64,000 bases of DNA from Sphingomonas sp. BGYR3 (GTDB taxonomy: Bacteria > Pseudomonadota > Alphaproteobacteria > Sphingomonadales > Sphingomonadaceae): positions 992,001-1,056,000 of the forward strand of contig NZ_JANZNT010000001.1 in the NCBI RefSeq assembly GCF_025153455.1, read 5' to 3'. The notes under the pieces were generated by a model that was not told the DNA's origin, did no database searches, and saw only the letters and a program-made list of their open reading frames with translations. The position numbers were made by a program, and so were the translations under genes. Below, piece after piece: positions 54,309-63,808 of this stretch (positions are counted from its first letter, which is position 1; each line of letters starts with the position of its first letter).

Positions 54309-56585
54309 ATGGCGCATCACCCGCTTGCGCCGGCAGGGACCGGCCATGTCGCACTGCTCGGCAATTTCCTGCCCCGCCGGTGCGGCCTCGCAACCTTTAC
54401 CACCCATTGTCATGACGCGCTGGTCGAACAGTTTCCGGACCTCACCGTCGATGTCTATGCGATGGACGACCGCGCCGAAAGCTATGCCTACCCCCCCGCC
54501 GTCACGCACAGCATCCCCCAGCATGATCGCGCCGCCTATCTGGACGCGGCCCGCCGGATCGAGGCGTCGGGCGCGCAGGCGCTGTGGGTTCAGCATGAAT
54601 ATGGCATCTATGGCGGTGCGGCGGGCGAGCATCTGCTGGCGCTGATCGACCGACTGACCATTCCGGTCGTCGTCATGCTGCACACCATCCTGGAACAGCC
54701 CAGCCCGGACGAGCGCCGGGTGATCGAGGCGCTGATCGCCCGCGCCGCCCGGGTGATGGTGATGGCCGAACGGGGCCGCGAAATCCTGATGCGCACGCAC
54801 GGCACCGATACGCGAAAGATCGTCACCGTGCCGCACGGCGTGCCCGACCGCCCGCTGGTCGCGCCCGACAGCATGAAGGAACAGTTCGGCTGGCAGGGGC
54901 GCAAGGTCGTGCTGACCTTTGGCCTGCTCGCCCCGTCAAAGGGGATCGAGACGCTGATTTCCGCCGTGCCGGCCATTGCCGCACGCCATCCGGAGGCGCT
55001 GTATATCGTGCTGGGCGCGACGCATCCCAACGTCGTCGCGCATGAGGGCGAAGCGTATCGCCAGCGGCTGAAGGCGGATGCCGAGGCGCTGGGCGTTGCC
55101 GAACACGTCCGGTTCATCGACGGGTTCATCGAACAGGAAGAGCTGCTGGATTATCTGCAGGCCGCAGACGTCTATGCCACGCCCTACCCGAACCCGGCCC
55201 AGATCACGTCGGGAACGCTGTCCTATGCCGTGGGCGTCGGCGCGGCGGTCGTTTCGACCCCCTATGTCCACGCCACCGAAATCCTGGCCGACAATCACGG
55301 CATCATCGTGCCGTTCGGCGACAGTGCGGGATTTGCCGACGCGATCAACGGCCTGTTCGACGAGGCGGACCGGCGCGATGCCTTGTCGGCGCGCGCCTAT
55401 GCCCGGGGACGCACGATGCTGTGGCCGCGCCTTGCCGATACGGCGATGGCGGTGATCGAGGACGCGATCGAGCGCCAGCCACGCGTCCTGCGCGTCGAAC
55501 GATCGGCGGATCACCCCCCGCTGGAGCCGGACTTGGCCGCCGTCATCCGCATGAGCGACGGGACGGGGATGCTGCAGCACGCGATCCATTCCGTGCCGGA
55601 TCGCCGCCACGGCTATTGCATCGACGATAATGCCCGCGCCTTCATCCTGATGCACCGGATCGACCCGCTGGACGATCAGGTGCGCGATGAATGGACCACG
55701 GTCTATGCCTCGTTCATCCAGCACGCCTGGAATGAGGATCAGCGCCGGTTCCGCAATTTCATGGGGTTCGACCGGCAATGGCTGGAAGACACGGGGTCGG
55801 AGGATTCCAATGGCCGCACCCTCTGGGCGCTGGGTGTCGGCGCGGCGGAGGGCCGGATTCCCAAGCATCGCATCTGGGCCGGCGAATGGTTCGAGCGGAC
55901 GGCGCCGATCGCGCTGAACCTGGGCAGCCCCCGCGCGCGCGCATTCGCCATGCTGGGTGCCGCCGCCTATCTGGAAGCGCGGCCCGACCATGGGGTATCG
56001 CATACCATCCTGACCCGGTTCGGCGAGGAGCTGACCGCACTGCTCGATGCGGCGCGGCGGCCGGAATGGGAATGGTTCGAAATCGTCCTTGCCTATGACA
56101 ATGCCCGCCTGCCCGAGGCGCTGCTACGCGCAGGCCAGGTGCTGGAACGGCAGGATTTCATCGACACCGGCCTTGCGACGCTGGAATGGATCGTTTCGCG
56201 CCAGACATCGCCCGATGGCCGGTTCCGTGCGGTCGGCACCGACAGTTTCGGCCGGGCCTATGCCGATCCCTTGCCCTTTGACCAGCAGCCGCTGGAGGCG
56301 CAGGCGACGATCGATGCCTGTGCCGCCGCATTCCATGCCAGCGGCGACACGCGCTGGATCGACGAGGCGGAACGCGCCTATCGCTGGTATCTGGGGGTCA
56401 ACGACCTTGACCTGCCGCTGGCCAGCGGAGCCGATGGCGGATGTTTCGACGGATTGATGCCATCGGGCCTCAACCGCAATCAGGGTGCCGAATCCATTTT
56501 GGCACTGCAACTTGCCTCATGCGCGATTTCTGCCCTTTCAAAACGGCGCGAGTCCGTGTCAAACGGTCAGGAACGCGCTGCCTGA
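54309..56585 (+). CDS. GT4 glycosyltransferase fused to an alpha/alpha-toroid domain
   Basis: A 758-residue protein of two parts. Residues 1-390 are a GT-B glycosyltransferase of family 4: the opening GNFLPRRCGLATFTTHCHDA, a middle VTFGLLAPSKGIETLIS and the nucleotide-sugar site YPNPAQITSGTLSYAVGVGA. Residues about 410-745 form a helical toroid with GYCIDDNARAFILMHR, EDSNGRTLWALGVGAAEG and LDACAAAFHA-like repeats, similar to glycan-binding or hydrolase toroids. It would build or hold a mannose-type glycan in the cytoplasm. The GH130 gene follows 49 bp later. Confidence 0.85.
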   Translation: MAHHPLAPAGTGHVALLGNFLPRRCGLATFTTHCHDALVEQFPDLTVDVYAMDDRAESYAYPPAVTHSIPQHDRAAYLDAARRIEASGAQALWVQHEYGIYGGAAGEHLLALIDRLTIPVVVMLHTILEQPSPDERRVIEALIARAARVMVMAERGREILMRTHGTDTRKIVTVPHGVPDRPLVAPDSMKEQFGWQGRKVVLTFGLLAPSKGIETLISAVPAIAARHPEALYIVLGATHPNVVAHEGEAYRQRLKADAEALGVAEHVRFIDGFIEQEELLDYLQAADVYATPYPNPAQITSGTLSYAVGVGAAVVSTPYVHATEILADNHGIIVPFGDSAGFADAINGLFDEADRRDALSARAYARGRTMLWPRLADTAMAVIEDAIERQPRVLRVERSADHPPLEPDLAAVIRMSDGTGMLQHAIHSVPDRRHGYCIDDNARAFILMHRIDPLDDQVRDEWTTVYASFIQHAWNEDQRRFRNFMGFDRQWLEDTGSEDSNGRTLWALGVGAAEGRIPKHRIWAGEWFERTAPIALNLGSPRARAFAMLGAAAYLEARPDHGVSHTILTRFGEELTALLDAARRPEWEWFEIVLAYDNARLPEALLRAGQVLERQDFIDTGLATLEWIVSRQTSPDGRFRAVGTDSFGRAYADPLPFDQQPLEAQATIDACAAAFHASGDTRWIDEAERAYRWYLGVNDLDLPLASGADGGCFDGLMPSGLNRNQGAESILALQLASCAISALSKRRESVSNGQERAA

Positions 56586-56634
56586 GGCCAATTCCTCGCG
56601 GCAACGCATCAAGGGTTCGCACGCGGGGGATTTG

Positions 56635-57912
56635 ATGCTCGACCTGTTCCATCACCCGGCCCGGCTGTATGCCGATCCGTCGCGGGTGGTCGTGCGGCCG
56701 TTCCATATCGGATGGTCGTCCAATGGCGGCGGGCCGAGCCGCACGGAACGACTGGTCAGTGCCGTTCTGGCGCTGTCCCTGCCGGAGGCGCGCGCCGAGC
56801 TTGAGCTGGTGCTCAAGGATTTCGAGGCGCGGCACTGGCAGACGCGGCGCGTGTTCATGACCCGGTATGAACAGATTGCGCAGGTGCTCGGCCTGGACGA
56901 TGCGGTGATCGGCGACGAGCGCCGCCAGCTGATCGGCGCCTATTTCTGTCACGAATACAGCTATGCCGCTGCCGCGCTGATGAACCCCAGCGTGGTGCCG
57001 CATTTCGACCAGTCCGGGATGCCGGCGGGGTCCACCCGCATCCTGATGTCGATGCGCGCCGTGGGCGAAGGGCATATCTCGTCCGTCGCGTTCCGCGAGG
57101 GGATTGTCGGGCCGGGCAACGAATTGCGCCTGTCGCCCGAACCGCCCTTTGCCACGGCGGTCGATGTGGAGGGTGAGGAGATTCCGGAAGGTCCGGTGAC
57201 TGTGTGCCGCCACCGTGACAGCACCCTGTCCGGCACGGTGATCTTTCCCATCACCCACGCCCAGTCAAAGGGGCTGGAGGACCTGCGCCTCGTCCAGTTC
57301 ACGCATGACGATGGCAGCGTGGAATGGCTGGGCACCTATACCGCCTATAACGGGTCGGCGATTCAGTCGGAGATGCTGCGGACCCGCGATTTCCGCAATT
57401 TCGACCTGGTCCCGATGAGCGGCAGTGCCGCGCGCAACAAGGGCATGGGTCTGTTCCCGCGCAAGATCGGCGGCAGTTACTGGATGATCGGGCGGCAGGA
57501 TGGCGAAAACCTGTTCCTGATCCAGTCGGATACGCTGACCCATTGGGACGAGGGGCAAAAGCTGCTGACCCCGCATTATCCGTGGGAGCTGGTGCAGATC
57601 GGCAATTGCGGCCCGCCGATCGAGCTGGATGAGGGCTGGTTGCTACTGACGCATGGCGTGGGCGCGATGCGCAAATATTCGATTGGCGCGGTGCTGCTGG
57701 ACAAGCAGGATCCGTCAAAGGTGCTGGGCCGCACGGCCGAACCGATCCTGTCCGCCGCCAATCAGGACCGCGAAGGCTATGTGCCCAACGTCGTCTATAG
57801 CTGCGGCGGGATGCGGCATGACGACCGCATCTTCATCCCCTATGGCGTGGCGGACAGCTCGATCGCCTTTGCGTTTGTCTCCACTGCCTCGCTGATTGCG
57901 GCGATGGTCTAG
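56635..57912 (+). CDS. Glycoside hydrolase family 130 protein (mannoside phosphorylase-like)
   Basis: A 425-residue beta-propeller enzyme. The conserved GH130 features are HFDQSGMPAGSTRILMSMRA, GYVPNVVYSCGGMRHDD and MGLFPRKIGGSYWMIGRQDG. GH130 members phosphorolyse or hydrolyse beta-mannosides (beta-1,4-Man-Glc, beta-1,2-mannobiose and others). A GGGGGA site sits four bases before the ATG. Just upstream lies the GT4 fusion, so the two are likely a glycan synthesis/recycling pair. The exact linkage cannot be read. Confidence 0.85.
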   Translation: MLDLFHHPARLYADPSRVVVRPFHIGWSSNGGGPSRTERLVSAVLALSLPEARAELELVLKDFEARHWQTRRVFMTRYEQIAQVLGLDDAVIGDERRQLIGAYFCHEYSYAAAALMNPSVVPHFDQSGMPAGSTRILMSMRAVGEGHISSVAFREGIVGPGNELRLSPEPPFATAVDVEGEEIPEGPVTVCRHRDSTLSGTVIFPITHAQSKGLEDLRLVQFTHDDGSVEWLGTYTAYNGSAIQSEMLRTRDFRNFDLVPMSGSAARNKGMGLFPRKIGGSYWMIGRQDGENLFLIQSDTLTHWDEGQKLLTPHYPWELVQIGNCGPPIELDEGWLLLTHGVGAMRKYSIGAVLLDKQDPSKVLGRTAEPILSAANQDREGYVPNVVYSCGGMRHDDRIFIPYGVADSSIAFAFVSTASLIAAMV

Positions 57913-57936
57913 CCGACGAGGACGCTAGCCACGCGC

Positions 57937-58629
57937 TCAGGCAATCCAGCGCCAGATGCCAGCGGCGACACCCGCCAGCGGGATGTGTGCCCAGGTCGCG
58001 GCGGCCCAGATCACGGTGCCCGCGCCCAGGGCATGCGCGCCGGGCATGGCCGAACGCCATGGCACGCGCCCGGCGATGAGCGCGGCGAACGGCCAGTAGC
58101 TGGTCGTCCGCGACCATTCCGGCCAGAATCCCGGCTGCAGCGTTGCCTTTTTTGCATCCTGCAACGCCGCCCCGACCAGCGCCAGCACGGCGATGGCCGC
58201 CGTCAGCACCAGATTGGCGGGGATGGGAAATACCGCCGCATGGACCAGCGCCCACAGGCCAAACCCCCACATCATCGGATGGCGGGTGATGGCGAACACG
58301 CCCTTCGGCGTCGGCACGGTGGCGGGCGGCCCCTTTGGATCGGGCAGCGCCGGGTTGCGGACCAGCGATCCGGCGAACAGCACCGCGCCAACCCACATCA
58401 CCGCCGTGCCCGCCGCCCCGAGGCCATTGCCGACCGGCCATAGCGGCTCCTGTGCCGGCAGCGTCTGATAGACATGGGCCATCCACCCCAGCGTGGCAAA
58501 GGCGACGATCGAATAGACGCCCAGAAACCCGTTCGCCCCCAACCGCGCGACCAGCGGCGCGCGCAGCGGGTGCGACAACAGGAAATGCGTGCCGACAAAG
58601 GCGATGCAGGCAAGGATCAGCATCATCAT
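57937..58629 (-). CDS. NnrU family membrane protein
   Basis: A 230-residue protein with about six membrane helices. It starts MMLILACIAFVGTHFLLSHP and has the conserved GVFAITRHPMMWGFGLWALVH, the RHP-type signature of the NnrU/PEMT-like group. NnrU was named from nitrite/nitric-oxide loci and is related to the mitochondrial-type methyltransferases, but no denitrification gene is near. The ATG at 58629 is placed ten bases after GGAGG. Confidence 0.85.
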   Translation of the reverse strand: MMMLILACIAFVGTHFLLSHPLRAPLVARLGANGFLGVYSIVAFATLGWMAHVYQTLPAQEPLWPVGNGLGAAGTAVMWVGAVLFAGSLVRNPALPDPKGPPATVPTPKGVFAITRHPMMWGFGLWALVHAAVFPIPANLVLTAAIAVLALVGAALQDAKKATLQPGFWPEWSRTTSYWPFAALIAGRVPWRSAMPGAHALGAGTVIWAAATWAHIPLAGVAAGIWRWIA

Positions 58630-58650
58630 CGGCGGCACGCCTCCATCGGG

Positions 58651-60276
58651 TCAGAAGGTTGCCAGGCGCGGCGGTACAGCGGCATCCGGTTCGGCCAGGG
58701 TATCGACCGCCCGATCGCCGTCATCGCGCAGCGTATCGAGGTGCATCCACTTCTTCACCACCGGGCTGAATAGCACGACGGCGACGCCGATGCCGATCGC
58801 GATCCAGCCGAACAGTTCGTAAATGTCGAGCAGGCCGGTCTTGGTCATCTGGCCGTCATGGCCGCCTGTCGCCTCACCGATCTTGCCCGCAACGAAATTG
58901 CCGACCGCCGTCATGTAGAACCACGCCCCCATGATCAGCGAGGCGAGGAATTTCGGAGCGAGCCGGTTCATCGCCGACAGGCCGACCGGCGACAGGCACA
59001 GTTCGGCCGTGGTCGCCAGCAGGTAATAGGCGAACACGAGGAACACCGGCGTCATCGCCTCGATCCCCCATGCCTGCGCACCGAACACCAGCACAAGGTT
59101 GGCAGCACCCATCTGCAACAGGGCGATGCCGAACTTGGCCGGGGCAGACGGCTCCAGCCCGCGCTTGCCCAGCCATTGCCAAAGGGCGGCAAAGATCGGG
59201 GCGAACAGGATGATGTAAATCGGGTTGATCGACTGGAAGATGCCGGCCGGCACCCCGCCGCGATCGACAAATTCGTCGGTGAACAGGTTCATCGAACCGC
59301 CCGCCTGTTCGAACAGGCCCCAGAAGACCGGATTGAGGGAAATCAGGAACAGGATGGCGAACATCCGTTCGCGCGGTTCCTTTTCCAGCTTGAAGCTTTC
59401 GAACAGGACATAGGCGAGCAGCGCGACGCCGGAGACGACCAGCAACCCCTGGATCACGTCCTGATACTGAACCAGCGCCCAGATCACGGCGACGGAGGCA
59501 ATGCCGATGCCGTACAGGGCCAATTCCTTGCCGCGGGCAAGCGGTGCAGGCGCCTCTCCGGCCCCGCGCAGCGATCCCTTGCCCAGCGCAAAGACGATCA
59601 GGCCGGCCAGCATGCCGATCCCCGCCAATCCGAAGCCATAGCCCCAACCAAGCGTCTGACCGAGATAGGCGACAAGGATCGTGCCCATCGCCGCCCCCAC
59701 ATTGATGCCCATGTAGAAGATTGTGTACGCGGCATCGCGGCGCGTGTCGGTGAGGTTATAGAGCTGACCCACCATCACCGAGATGTTCGCCTTCAGGAAT
59801 CCCGAGCCGACGATGATGAAGGCAAGCGCGGCCCAGAAGACGTTGATCGTCGGGTCGCTCTGCCCGCCGGTGCCTTCGACCGCCATCAGCGAATGGCCCG
59901 CCGCCAGCAACAGGCCGCCAAACAGCACCGCCTTGCGCTGTCCCAGATAGCGGTCGGCCAGATAGCCACCCAGCACCGGGGTGATGTACACCAGCGAGGT
60001 ATAGGCGCCGTAGATCAGGTTCGATTTGCCGTCCGAAAACAACCAGTGCTGCGTCAGGTAAAAGATCAGGATGGCGCGCATGCCGTAATAGGAGAAACGC
60101 TCCCACATTTCGGCAAAGAACAGCATGTACAGGCCCTTGGGATGGCCCGCGAATTCCGGCTTGCGGCTGGCCGCGATCATCAGTCCGACGGCCAGGAACG
60201 CGAACAGCACCGCCATGGCGATGGCCATGATCCAGTCCGCTTCCGCCCAGGCAGCAATTGGTTTGAAGGAAGACAA
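58651..60276 (-). CDS. POT family proton-dependent oligopeptide transporter
   Basis: A 541-residue membrane transporter with 12-14 helices that brings di- and tripeptides in with protons. The signature FFAEMWERFSYYGMRAILIF contains ExxERFxYYG. Other blocks are YTSLVYITPVLGGYLADRYL and FLISLNPVFWGLFEQAGGSM. The TTG at 60276 is chosen because AAAGGG lies eight bases upstream; a GTG three codons earlier at 60285 is the alternative. It diverges from the nitroreductase gene. Confidence 0.9.
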   Translation of the reverse strand: MSSFKPIAAWAEADWIMAIAMAVLFAFLAVGLMIAASRKPEFAGHPKGLYMLFFAEMWERFSYYGMRAILIFYLTQHWLFSDGKSNLIYGAYTSLVYITPVLGGYLADRYLGQRKAVLFGGLLLAAGHSLMAVEGTGGQSDPTINVFWAALAFIIVGSGFLKANISVMVGQLYNLTDTRRDAAYTIFYMGINVGAAMGTILVAYLGQTLGWGYGFGLAGIGMLAGLIVFALGKGSLRGAGEAPAPLARGKELALYGIGIASVAVIWALVQYQDVIQGLLVVSGVALLAYVLFESFKLEKEPRERMFAILFLISLNPVFWGLFEQAGGSMNLFTDEFVDRGGVPAGIFQSINPIYIILFAPIFAALWQWLGKRGLEPSAPAKFGIALLQMGAANLVLVFGAQAWGIEAMTPVFLVFAYYLLATTAELCLSPVGLSAMNRLAPKFLASLIMGAWFYMTAVGNFVAGKIGEATGGHDGQMTKTGLLDIYELFGWIAIGIGVAVVLFSPVVKKWMHLDTLRDDGDRAVDTLAEPDAAVPPRLATF

Positions 60277-60418
60277 AACGGGCACCCTTTCGGCAAAACA
60301 AATGCACGGCCCGGACGCACTTTGCACCCCGACCGAAGATGCGCTGCAGCCTAGCCAGCGAAACTGGCTTGCCAAGCAATTATTGTGCGCCGGCCGGTGC
60401 CGCCCTAGATCGCATGGC

Positions 60419-60997
60419 ATGAAGTTCAATGATCGCACCAGTCCGCTGACCCTGCTTGCCACCCGCCGGTCGGGTCGCCCGCGCGAAATGACTGCCCCCG
60501 GCCCGGATGAGGCAGAGCTGCGCGCGATGATCGCGCTGGCGGCGCGCACGCCCGATCATGGCAAGCTCGCCCCATGGCGGTTCGTCATCGTGCCGCCCGA
60601 TGCGCGTGATGCGCTGTCCGCGATGCTGACCGATGCCTATCGCGCCGAAAAGCCGGAGGCAGGGCGGCTGGAGATCGAGGCGATGGACAATTTCGCGCGC
60701 ATGGCCCCCGCGCTGGTCGTGGTGCTGCATTCGCCGAAACCCAGCCATATCCCGGCATGGGAACAGGAACTGTCGACGGGCGCGGCGACCATGAACCTGC
60801 TGCACGCCGTCCATGCCCATGGCTATGTCGGCGGCTGGCTGACCGGTTGGGCCAGCACGTCGGACCGCGTGCGGGACGCATTCGGCGCCGCGCACGAGCG
60901 GATTGCCGGTTTCGTGTTCATCGGCACGGCGGCCAAACCGCTGGAGGAGCGGCCCCGCCCGTTGATCGACGATATTGCCTCCATCTGGCACGGTTGA
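60419..60997 (+). CDS. Nitroreductase family protein (YdjA-like)
   Basis: A 192-residue FMN enzyme of the small YdjA/TdsD-type nitroreductases. The motifs are LTLLATRRSGRPREM, LAARTPDHGKLAPWRFVIV and GAATMNLLHAVHAHGYVGGW, ending with a FVFIGTAAKPLEERPRP turn. The physiological substrate is unknown. The ATG at 60419 is the first with the family N terminus (MKFNDRTSPLTLL). The GntR gene follows after about 50 bp. Confidence 0.9.
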   Translation: MKFNDRTSPLTLLATRRSGRPREMTAPGPDEAELRAMIALAARTPDHGKLAPWRFVIVPPDARDALSAMLTDAYRAEKPEAGRLEIEAMDNFARMAPALVVVLHSPKPSHIPAWEQELSTGAATMNLLHAVHAHGYVGGWLTGWASTSDRVRDAFGAAHERIAGFVFIGTAAKPLEERPRPLIDDIASIWHG

Positions 60998-61044
60998 CGC
61001 ACAGCGACGCTGGACAGGCCGGACCGATGGTGTATTAAGGTCCT

Positions 61045-61401
61045 ATGGCGCTGCTCGATCACGATGAAAGCCCGGTCTACCTGAAATTGCGGGCAACCAT
61101 TGTGGCCGCGATCCTGAAGGGACGGTTTCGCGCGGGCGACCAGTTGCCCTCGGTTCGCGCGCTGGCCGCCGAGCATGGTGCCAATCCGCTGACCGTGGCA
61201 AAGGCGTATCAGCGGTTTCAGGACGAGGGCTATGTCGAGGTGCGGCGCGGGGTCGGGATGTTTGTCCTGCCCGGCACGGCGGAACGGCTGCGCACCGCGG
61301 AACGGGAGCGATTTCTGGCCGGAACCTGGCCGCGCGTTCAGGAACAGATCGCACTGCTCGGCCTGAGCGTCGACGACCTGCTGGACCGCGAAATCGCCTG
61401 A
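61045..61401 (+). CDS. Short GntR-family regulator (YtrA-like)
   Basis: A 118-residue regulator with an N-terminal GntR winged helix (YLKLRATIVAAILKGRFRAGDQLPS, ANPLTVAKAYQRFQ, RRGVGMFVL) and a short helical tail but no effector domain, as in YtrA-type GntR proteins that usually repress nearby ABC or resistance genes. AAGG precedes the ATG. No obvious target adjoins it except the small zinc-ribbon gene downstream. Confidence 0.85.
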   Translation: MALLDHDESPVYLKLRATIVAAILKGRFRAGDQLPSVRALAAEHGANPLTVAKAYQRFQDEGYVEVRRGVGMFVLPGTAERLRTAERERFLAGTWPRVQEQIALLGLSVDDLLDREIA

Positions 61402-61527
61402 TTGCCGGTGCCCCGCCGGGCAGCGTTGCATTTATGATTCATCCACAGAAAAATCTTCCGCTGATCGACGGAACAGGGCGGCTCATCGCTGCGTTCATGC
61501 TATGGTCCGCAGTCTGGAGGAAGCAAC

Positions 61528-61767
61528 ATGGCCCGCGGTGACGACATTCTGATGCTGAGCCGGACGATCGGCCGGGGCGAACAGGGCCTGACCTATCGGC
61601 TGGACAAGGTGAATGACTGTCCCGATTGCGGCGAAAGCCAGTGGTTCGTCGGCCGGATGACCGCCGAATGCGCGTGCTGCGGTGCCGCACTGCCGCTCAG
61701 CCATAGCGGCCTGCGCAGTTACATGATGACCGGCACCAGCAATCTGACCGGCACGCTCGCCGCCTGA
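61528..61767 (+). CDS. Small zinc-ribbon protein of unknown function
   Basis: A 79-residue protein. Two CxxC pairs, DCPDCGESQW and ECACCGAALP, about 20 residues apart, form a likely zinc ribbon. The N terminus is MARGDDILMLSRTIGRGEQG. GGAGGAAGC lies in front of the ATG, a strong ribosome site. It follows the GntR gene on the same strand with a 126-bp gap that has its own possible promoter. Confidence 0.75.
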   Translation: MARGDDILMLSRTIGRGEQGLTYRLDKVNDCPDCGESQWFVGRMTAECACCGAALPLSHSGLRSYMMTGTSNLTGTLAA

Positions 61768-61786
61768 ACGGTCGGCGCCAAGCGAT

Positions 61787-62041
61787 CTATTCGGGGGACT
61801 CGCCCGTCCAGGCATCGGCAATCCGGTCGCGCGCCTCGGTCAGCAGGCGAAGATAGTCGGCGCGGAACGGCTCATCCAGCGTCACGGCCAGCCGCTGACG
61901 CAGCCCGTCAAGCACCGCATATTCGGCGCGATGGGCGAAATGGTCGCCCGGCGGCATGGCGTCATCATCGAACCAGCGGCACAGCAGTTCGAACAGGACG
62001 AGCGCCTCGTCCCGTTCGCTGACCAACCGCACCCCGATCAT
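61787..62041 (-). CDS. Small protein of unknown function, coupled to acyl-CoA dehydrogenase
   Basis: An 84-residue protein not recognised. It is helical and acidic, with LVLFELLCRWFDDD and FRADYLRLLTEARDRIADAW. The ATG overlaps the stop of the acyl-CoA dehydrogenase gene (ATGA), so it is translated with it. Homologues might be annotated only as hypothetical. Confidence 0.65.
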   Translation of the reverse strand: MIGVRLVSERDEALVLFELLCRWFDDDAMPPGDHFAHRAEYAVLDGLRQRLAVTLDEPFRADYLRLLTEARDRIADAWTGESPE

Positions 62042-63762
62042 GCGGCAAAGGCGGCAGCGGGCACGGCATACAGCTGATCCGCCCCCGCCCGTGCAGCATG
62101 AGCGAGGCCCAGCGCCTCCGGCACCACCTGATCAAGATAGAAGCGGATCGCGGCGCGCTTCATAGCGGCAAATTGCGGATCGCCGGTCCAGCCGTTCAGC
62201 GCCGCCAGCTGCCGTTCCATCAGCCAGCCACAGGTGGCGACCGACATCATGGTCAGGAAGGGATAGCTGGCCGCCAGCCGGTCATCGGCCGACGCCCCTT
62301 TTAGCGCACCGCCGATCGCGGTCACCTCTGCGATCAGGGTGCCCAGCGCGGCATGGCGTGCCTCCGCCGCCAGCTGGGCGACAAAGCGGTCGAACACGCC
62401 CCCGCCGTCCAGCCCCAGCTTGCGGCCGACCAGATCGGCGGCCTGGATGCCGTTCGTCCCTTCGTAAATCGGGGTGATGCGCGCGTCTCGGAAATGCTGG
62501 GCCGCGCCGGTTTCCTCGACATAGCCCATGCCGCCATGCACCTGAATGCCGATGCTGGCGACTTCGTTGCCGATATCGGTGCCATGCGCCTTGGCCAGCG
62601 GGGTGACCAAATCGACGCGCGCCTGCGCCTCTGCATCGCCCAGCGCGGCCTGATCCACCTGTCCGGCGGCGTAATAGACGAGCGCGCGGGCGGCCATGGT
62701 CTGCGCCTTCATCCGCATCAGCATCCGCCGCACATCGGGATGCTCAACGATGGCAACCGGCGACTTGTCCGGCGATCCGGCCCGCGCCGACTGCACCCGG
62801 TCCAGCGCATAGGCAACGGCGCGCTGGGTCGCCCGCTCTGCCACCTGCACCCCCTGAAGTCCGACATTCAGGCGCGCGTTGTTCATCATCGTGAACATCG
62901 CCCGCATGCCGCCGTTTTCGGGGCCGATCAGTTCGCCGATGCAATCGCCATTGTCGCCGAACGACAGGACACAGGTCGGCGATGCGTGCAGCCCCATCTT
63001 GTGTTCGATCGACACGACGCGGATGTCGTTGAACGGGCCCGGCGTGCCATCTTCGTTCAGCCGGTATTTGGGCACCAGAAACAGGCTGAGGCCGCGCGTC
63101 CCCTCTGGCGCGCCGGGCGTGCGGGCCAACACCAGGTGGACGATATTGTCCGCCATGTCATGGTCGCCAAAGCTGATGTAGATTTTGGTGCCCGAAATCC
63201 GGAACCGACCGTCGCCGATCGGCTCCGCCCGCGCCCGCAGCGCGCCGACATCACTGCCCGCCTGCGGTTCGGTCAGGTTCATGGTGCCGGTCCATTCGCC
63301 GGTCGCCAGTTTCGGCAGGTACAATGCCTGCTGTTCCGGGCTGCCATGATGGGCCAGCGCCTCGATCGCGCCGACGGTCAGCGTCGGGCACAGCGCAAAG
63401 CTCATGTTCGCGCCGCCCAGCGTTTCCAGCACGGCCGTGGTCAGGGAAAAGGGCAGCCCCTGTCCGCCATAGGCCTCGGGCGTGCCGATCGTGCCCCATC
63501 CGCCCTCGACATAGGCGCGGTATGCCGCGGCAAAGCCGTCCGGCATCACCACGCCCGATTGGGTCAGGCGCGCGCCCACTGTGTCGCCGGTGCGGTCCAG
63601 CGGCGCCCATTCGCCCGCGGCGAATTGCCCCGCCCCCTCCAGCACGGCGTCGACAACATCGGCGCTGGCGGCGGCGAAACGGTCGCTGTCGGCAAGGGCG
63701 GCAATTCCGGCGATGCTGTCCAGCACGAACCGCTGTTCGGTCACGGGGGCGGTGAAGCTCAT
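62038..63762 (-). CDS. Acyl-CoA dehydrogenase (DmdC/FadE-like)
   Basis: A 574-residue FAD enzyme that makes the 2,3-enoyl-CoA in fatty-acid or branched/aromatic acid oxidation. The features are TGEWTGTMNLTEPQAGSDVG, RFRISGTKIYISFGDHDMA, the middle KMGLHASPTCVLSFG and the C-terminal ITPIYEGTNGIQAADLVGRK. The length of about 570-600 and the extra C-terminal helical part fit the DmdC-type group rather than the 380-residue mitochondrial type. It diverges from the tsaC-like gene at the window end. Confidence 0.93.
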   Translation of the reverse strand: MSFTAPVTEQRFVLDSIAGIAALADSDRFAAASADVVDAVLEGAGQFAAGEWAPLDRTGDTVGARLTQSGVVMPDGFAAAYRAYVEGGWGTIGTPEAYGGQGLPFSLTTAVLETLGGANMSFALCPTLTVGAIEALAHHGSPEQQALYLPKLATGEWTGTMNLTEPQAGSDVGALRARAEPIGDGRFRISGTKIYISFGDHDMADNIVHLVLARTPGAPEGTRGLSLFLVPKYRLNEDGTPGPFNDIRVVSIEHKMGLHASPTCVLSFGDNGDCIGELIGPENGGMRAMFTMMNNARLNVGLQGVQVAERATQRAVAYALDRVQSARAGSPDKSPVAIVEHPDVRRMLMRMKAQTMAARALVYYAAGQVDQAALGDAEAQARVDLVTPLAKAHGTDIGNEVASIGIQVHGGMGYVEETGAAQHFRDARITPIYEGTNGIQAADLVGRKLGLDGGGVFDRFVAQLAAEARHAALGTLIAEVTAIGGALKGASADDRLAASYPFLTMMSVATCGWLMERQLAALNGWTGDPQFAAMKRAAIRFYLDQVVPEALGLAHAARAGADQLYAVPAAAFAA

Positions 63763-63808
63763 GAATCCTCTCTTGTCGGCGTTTTCACGGGAGTATAGCG
63801 GCGGTTTC

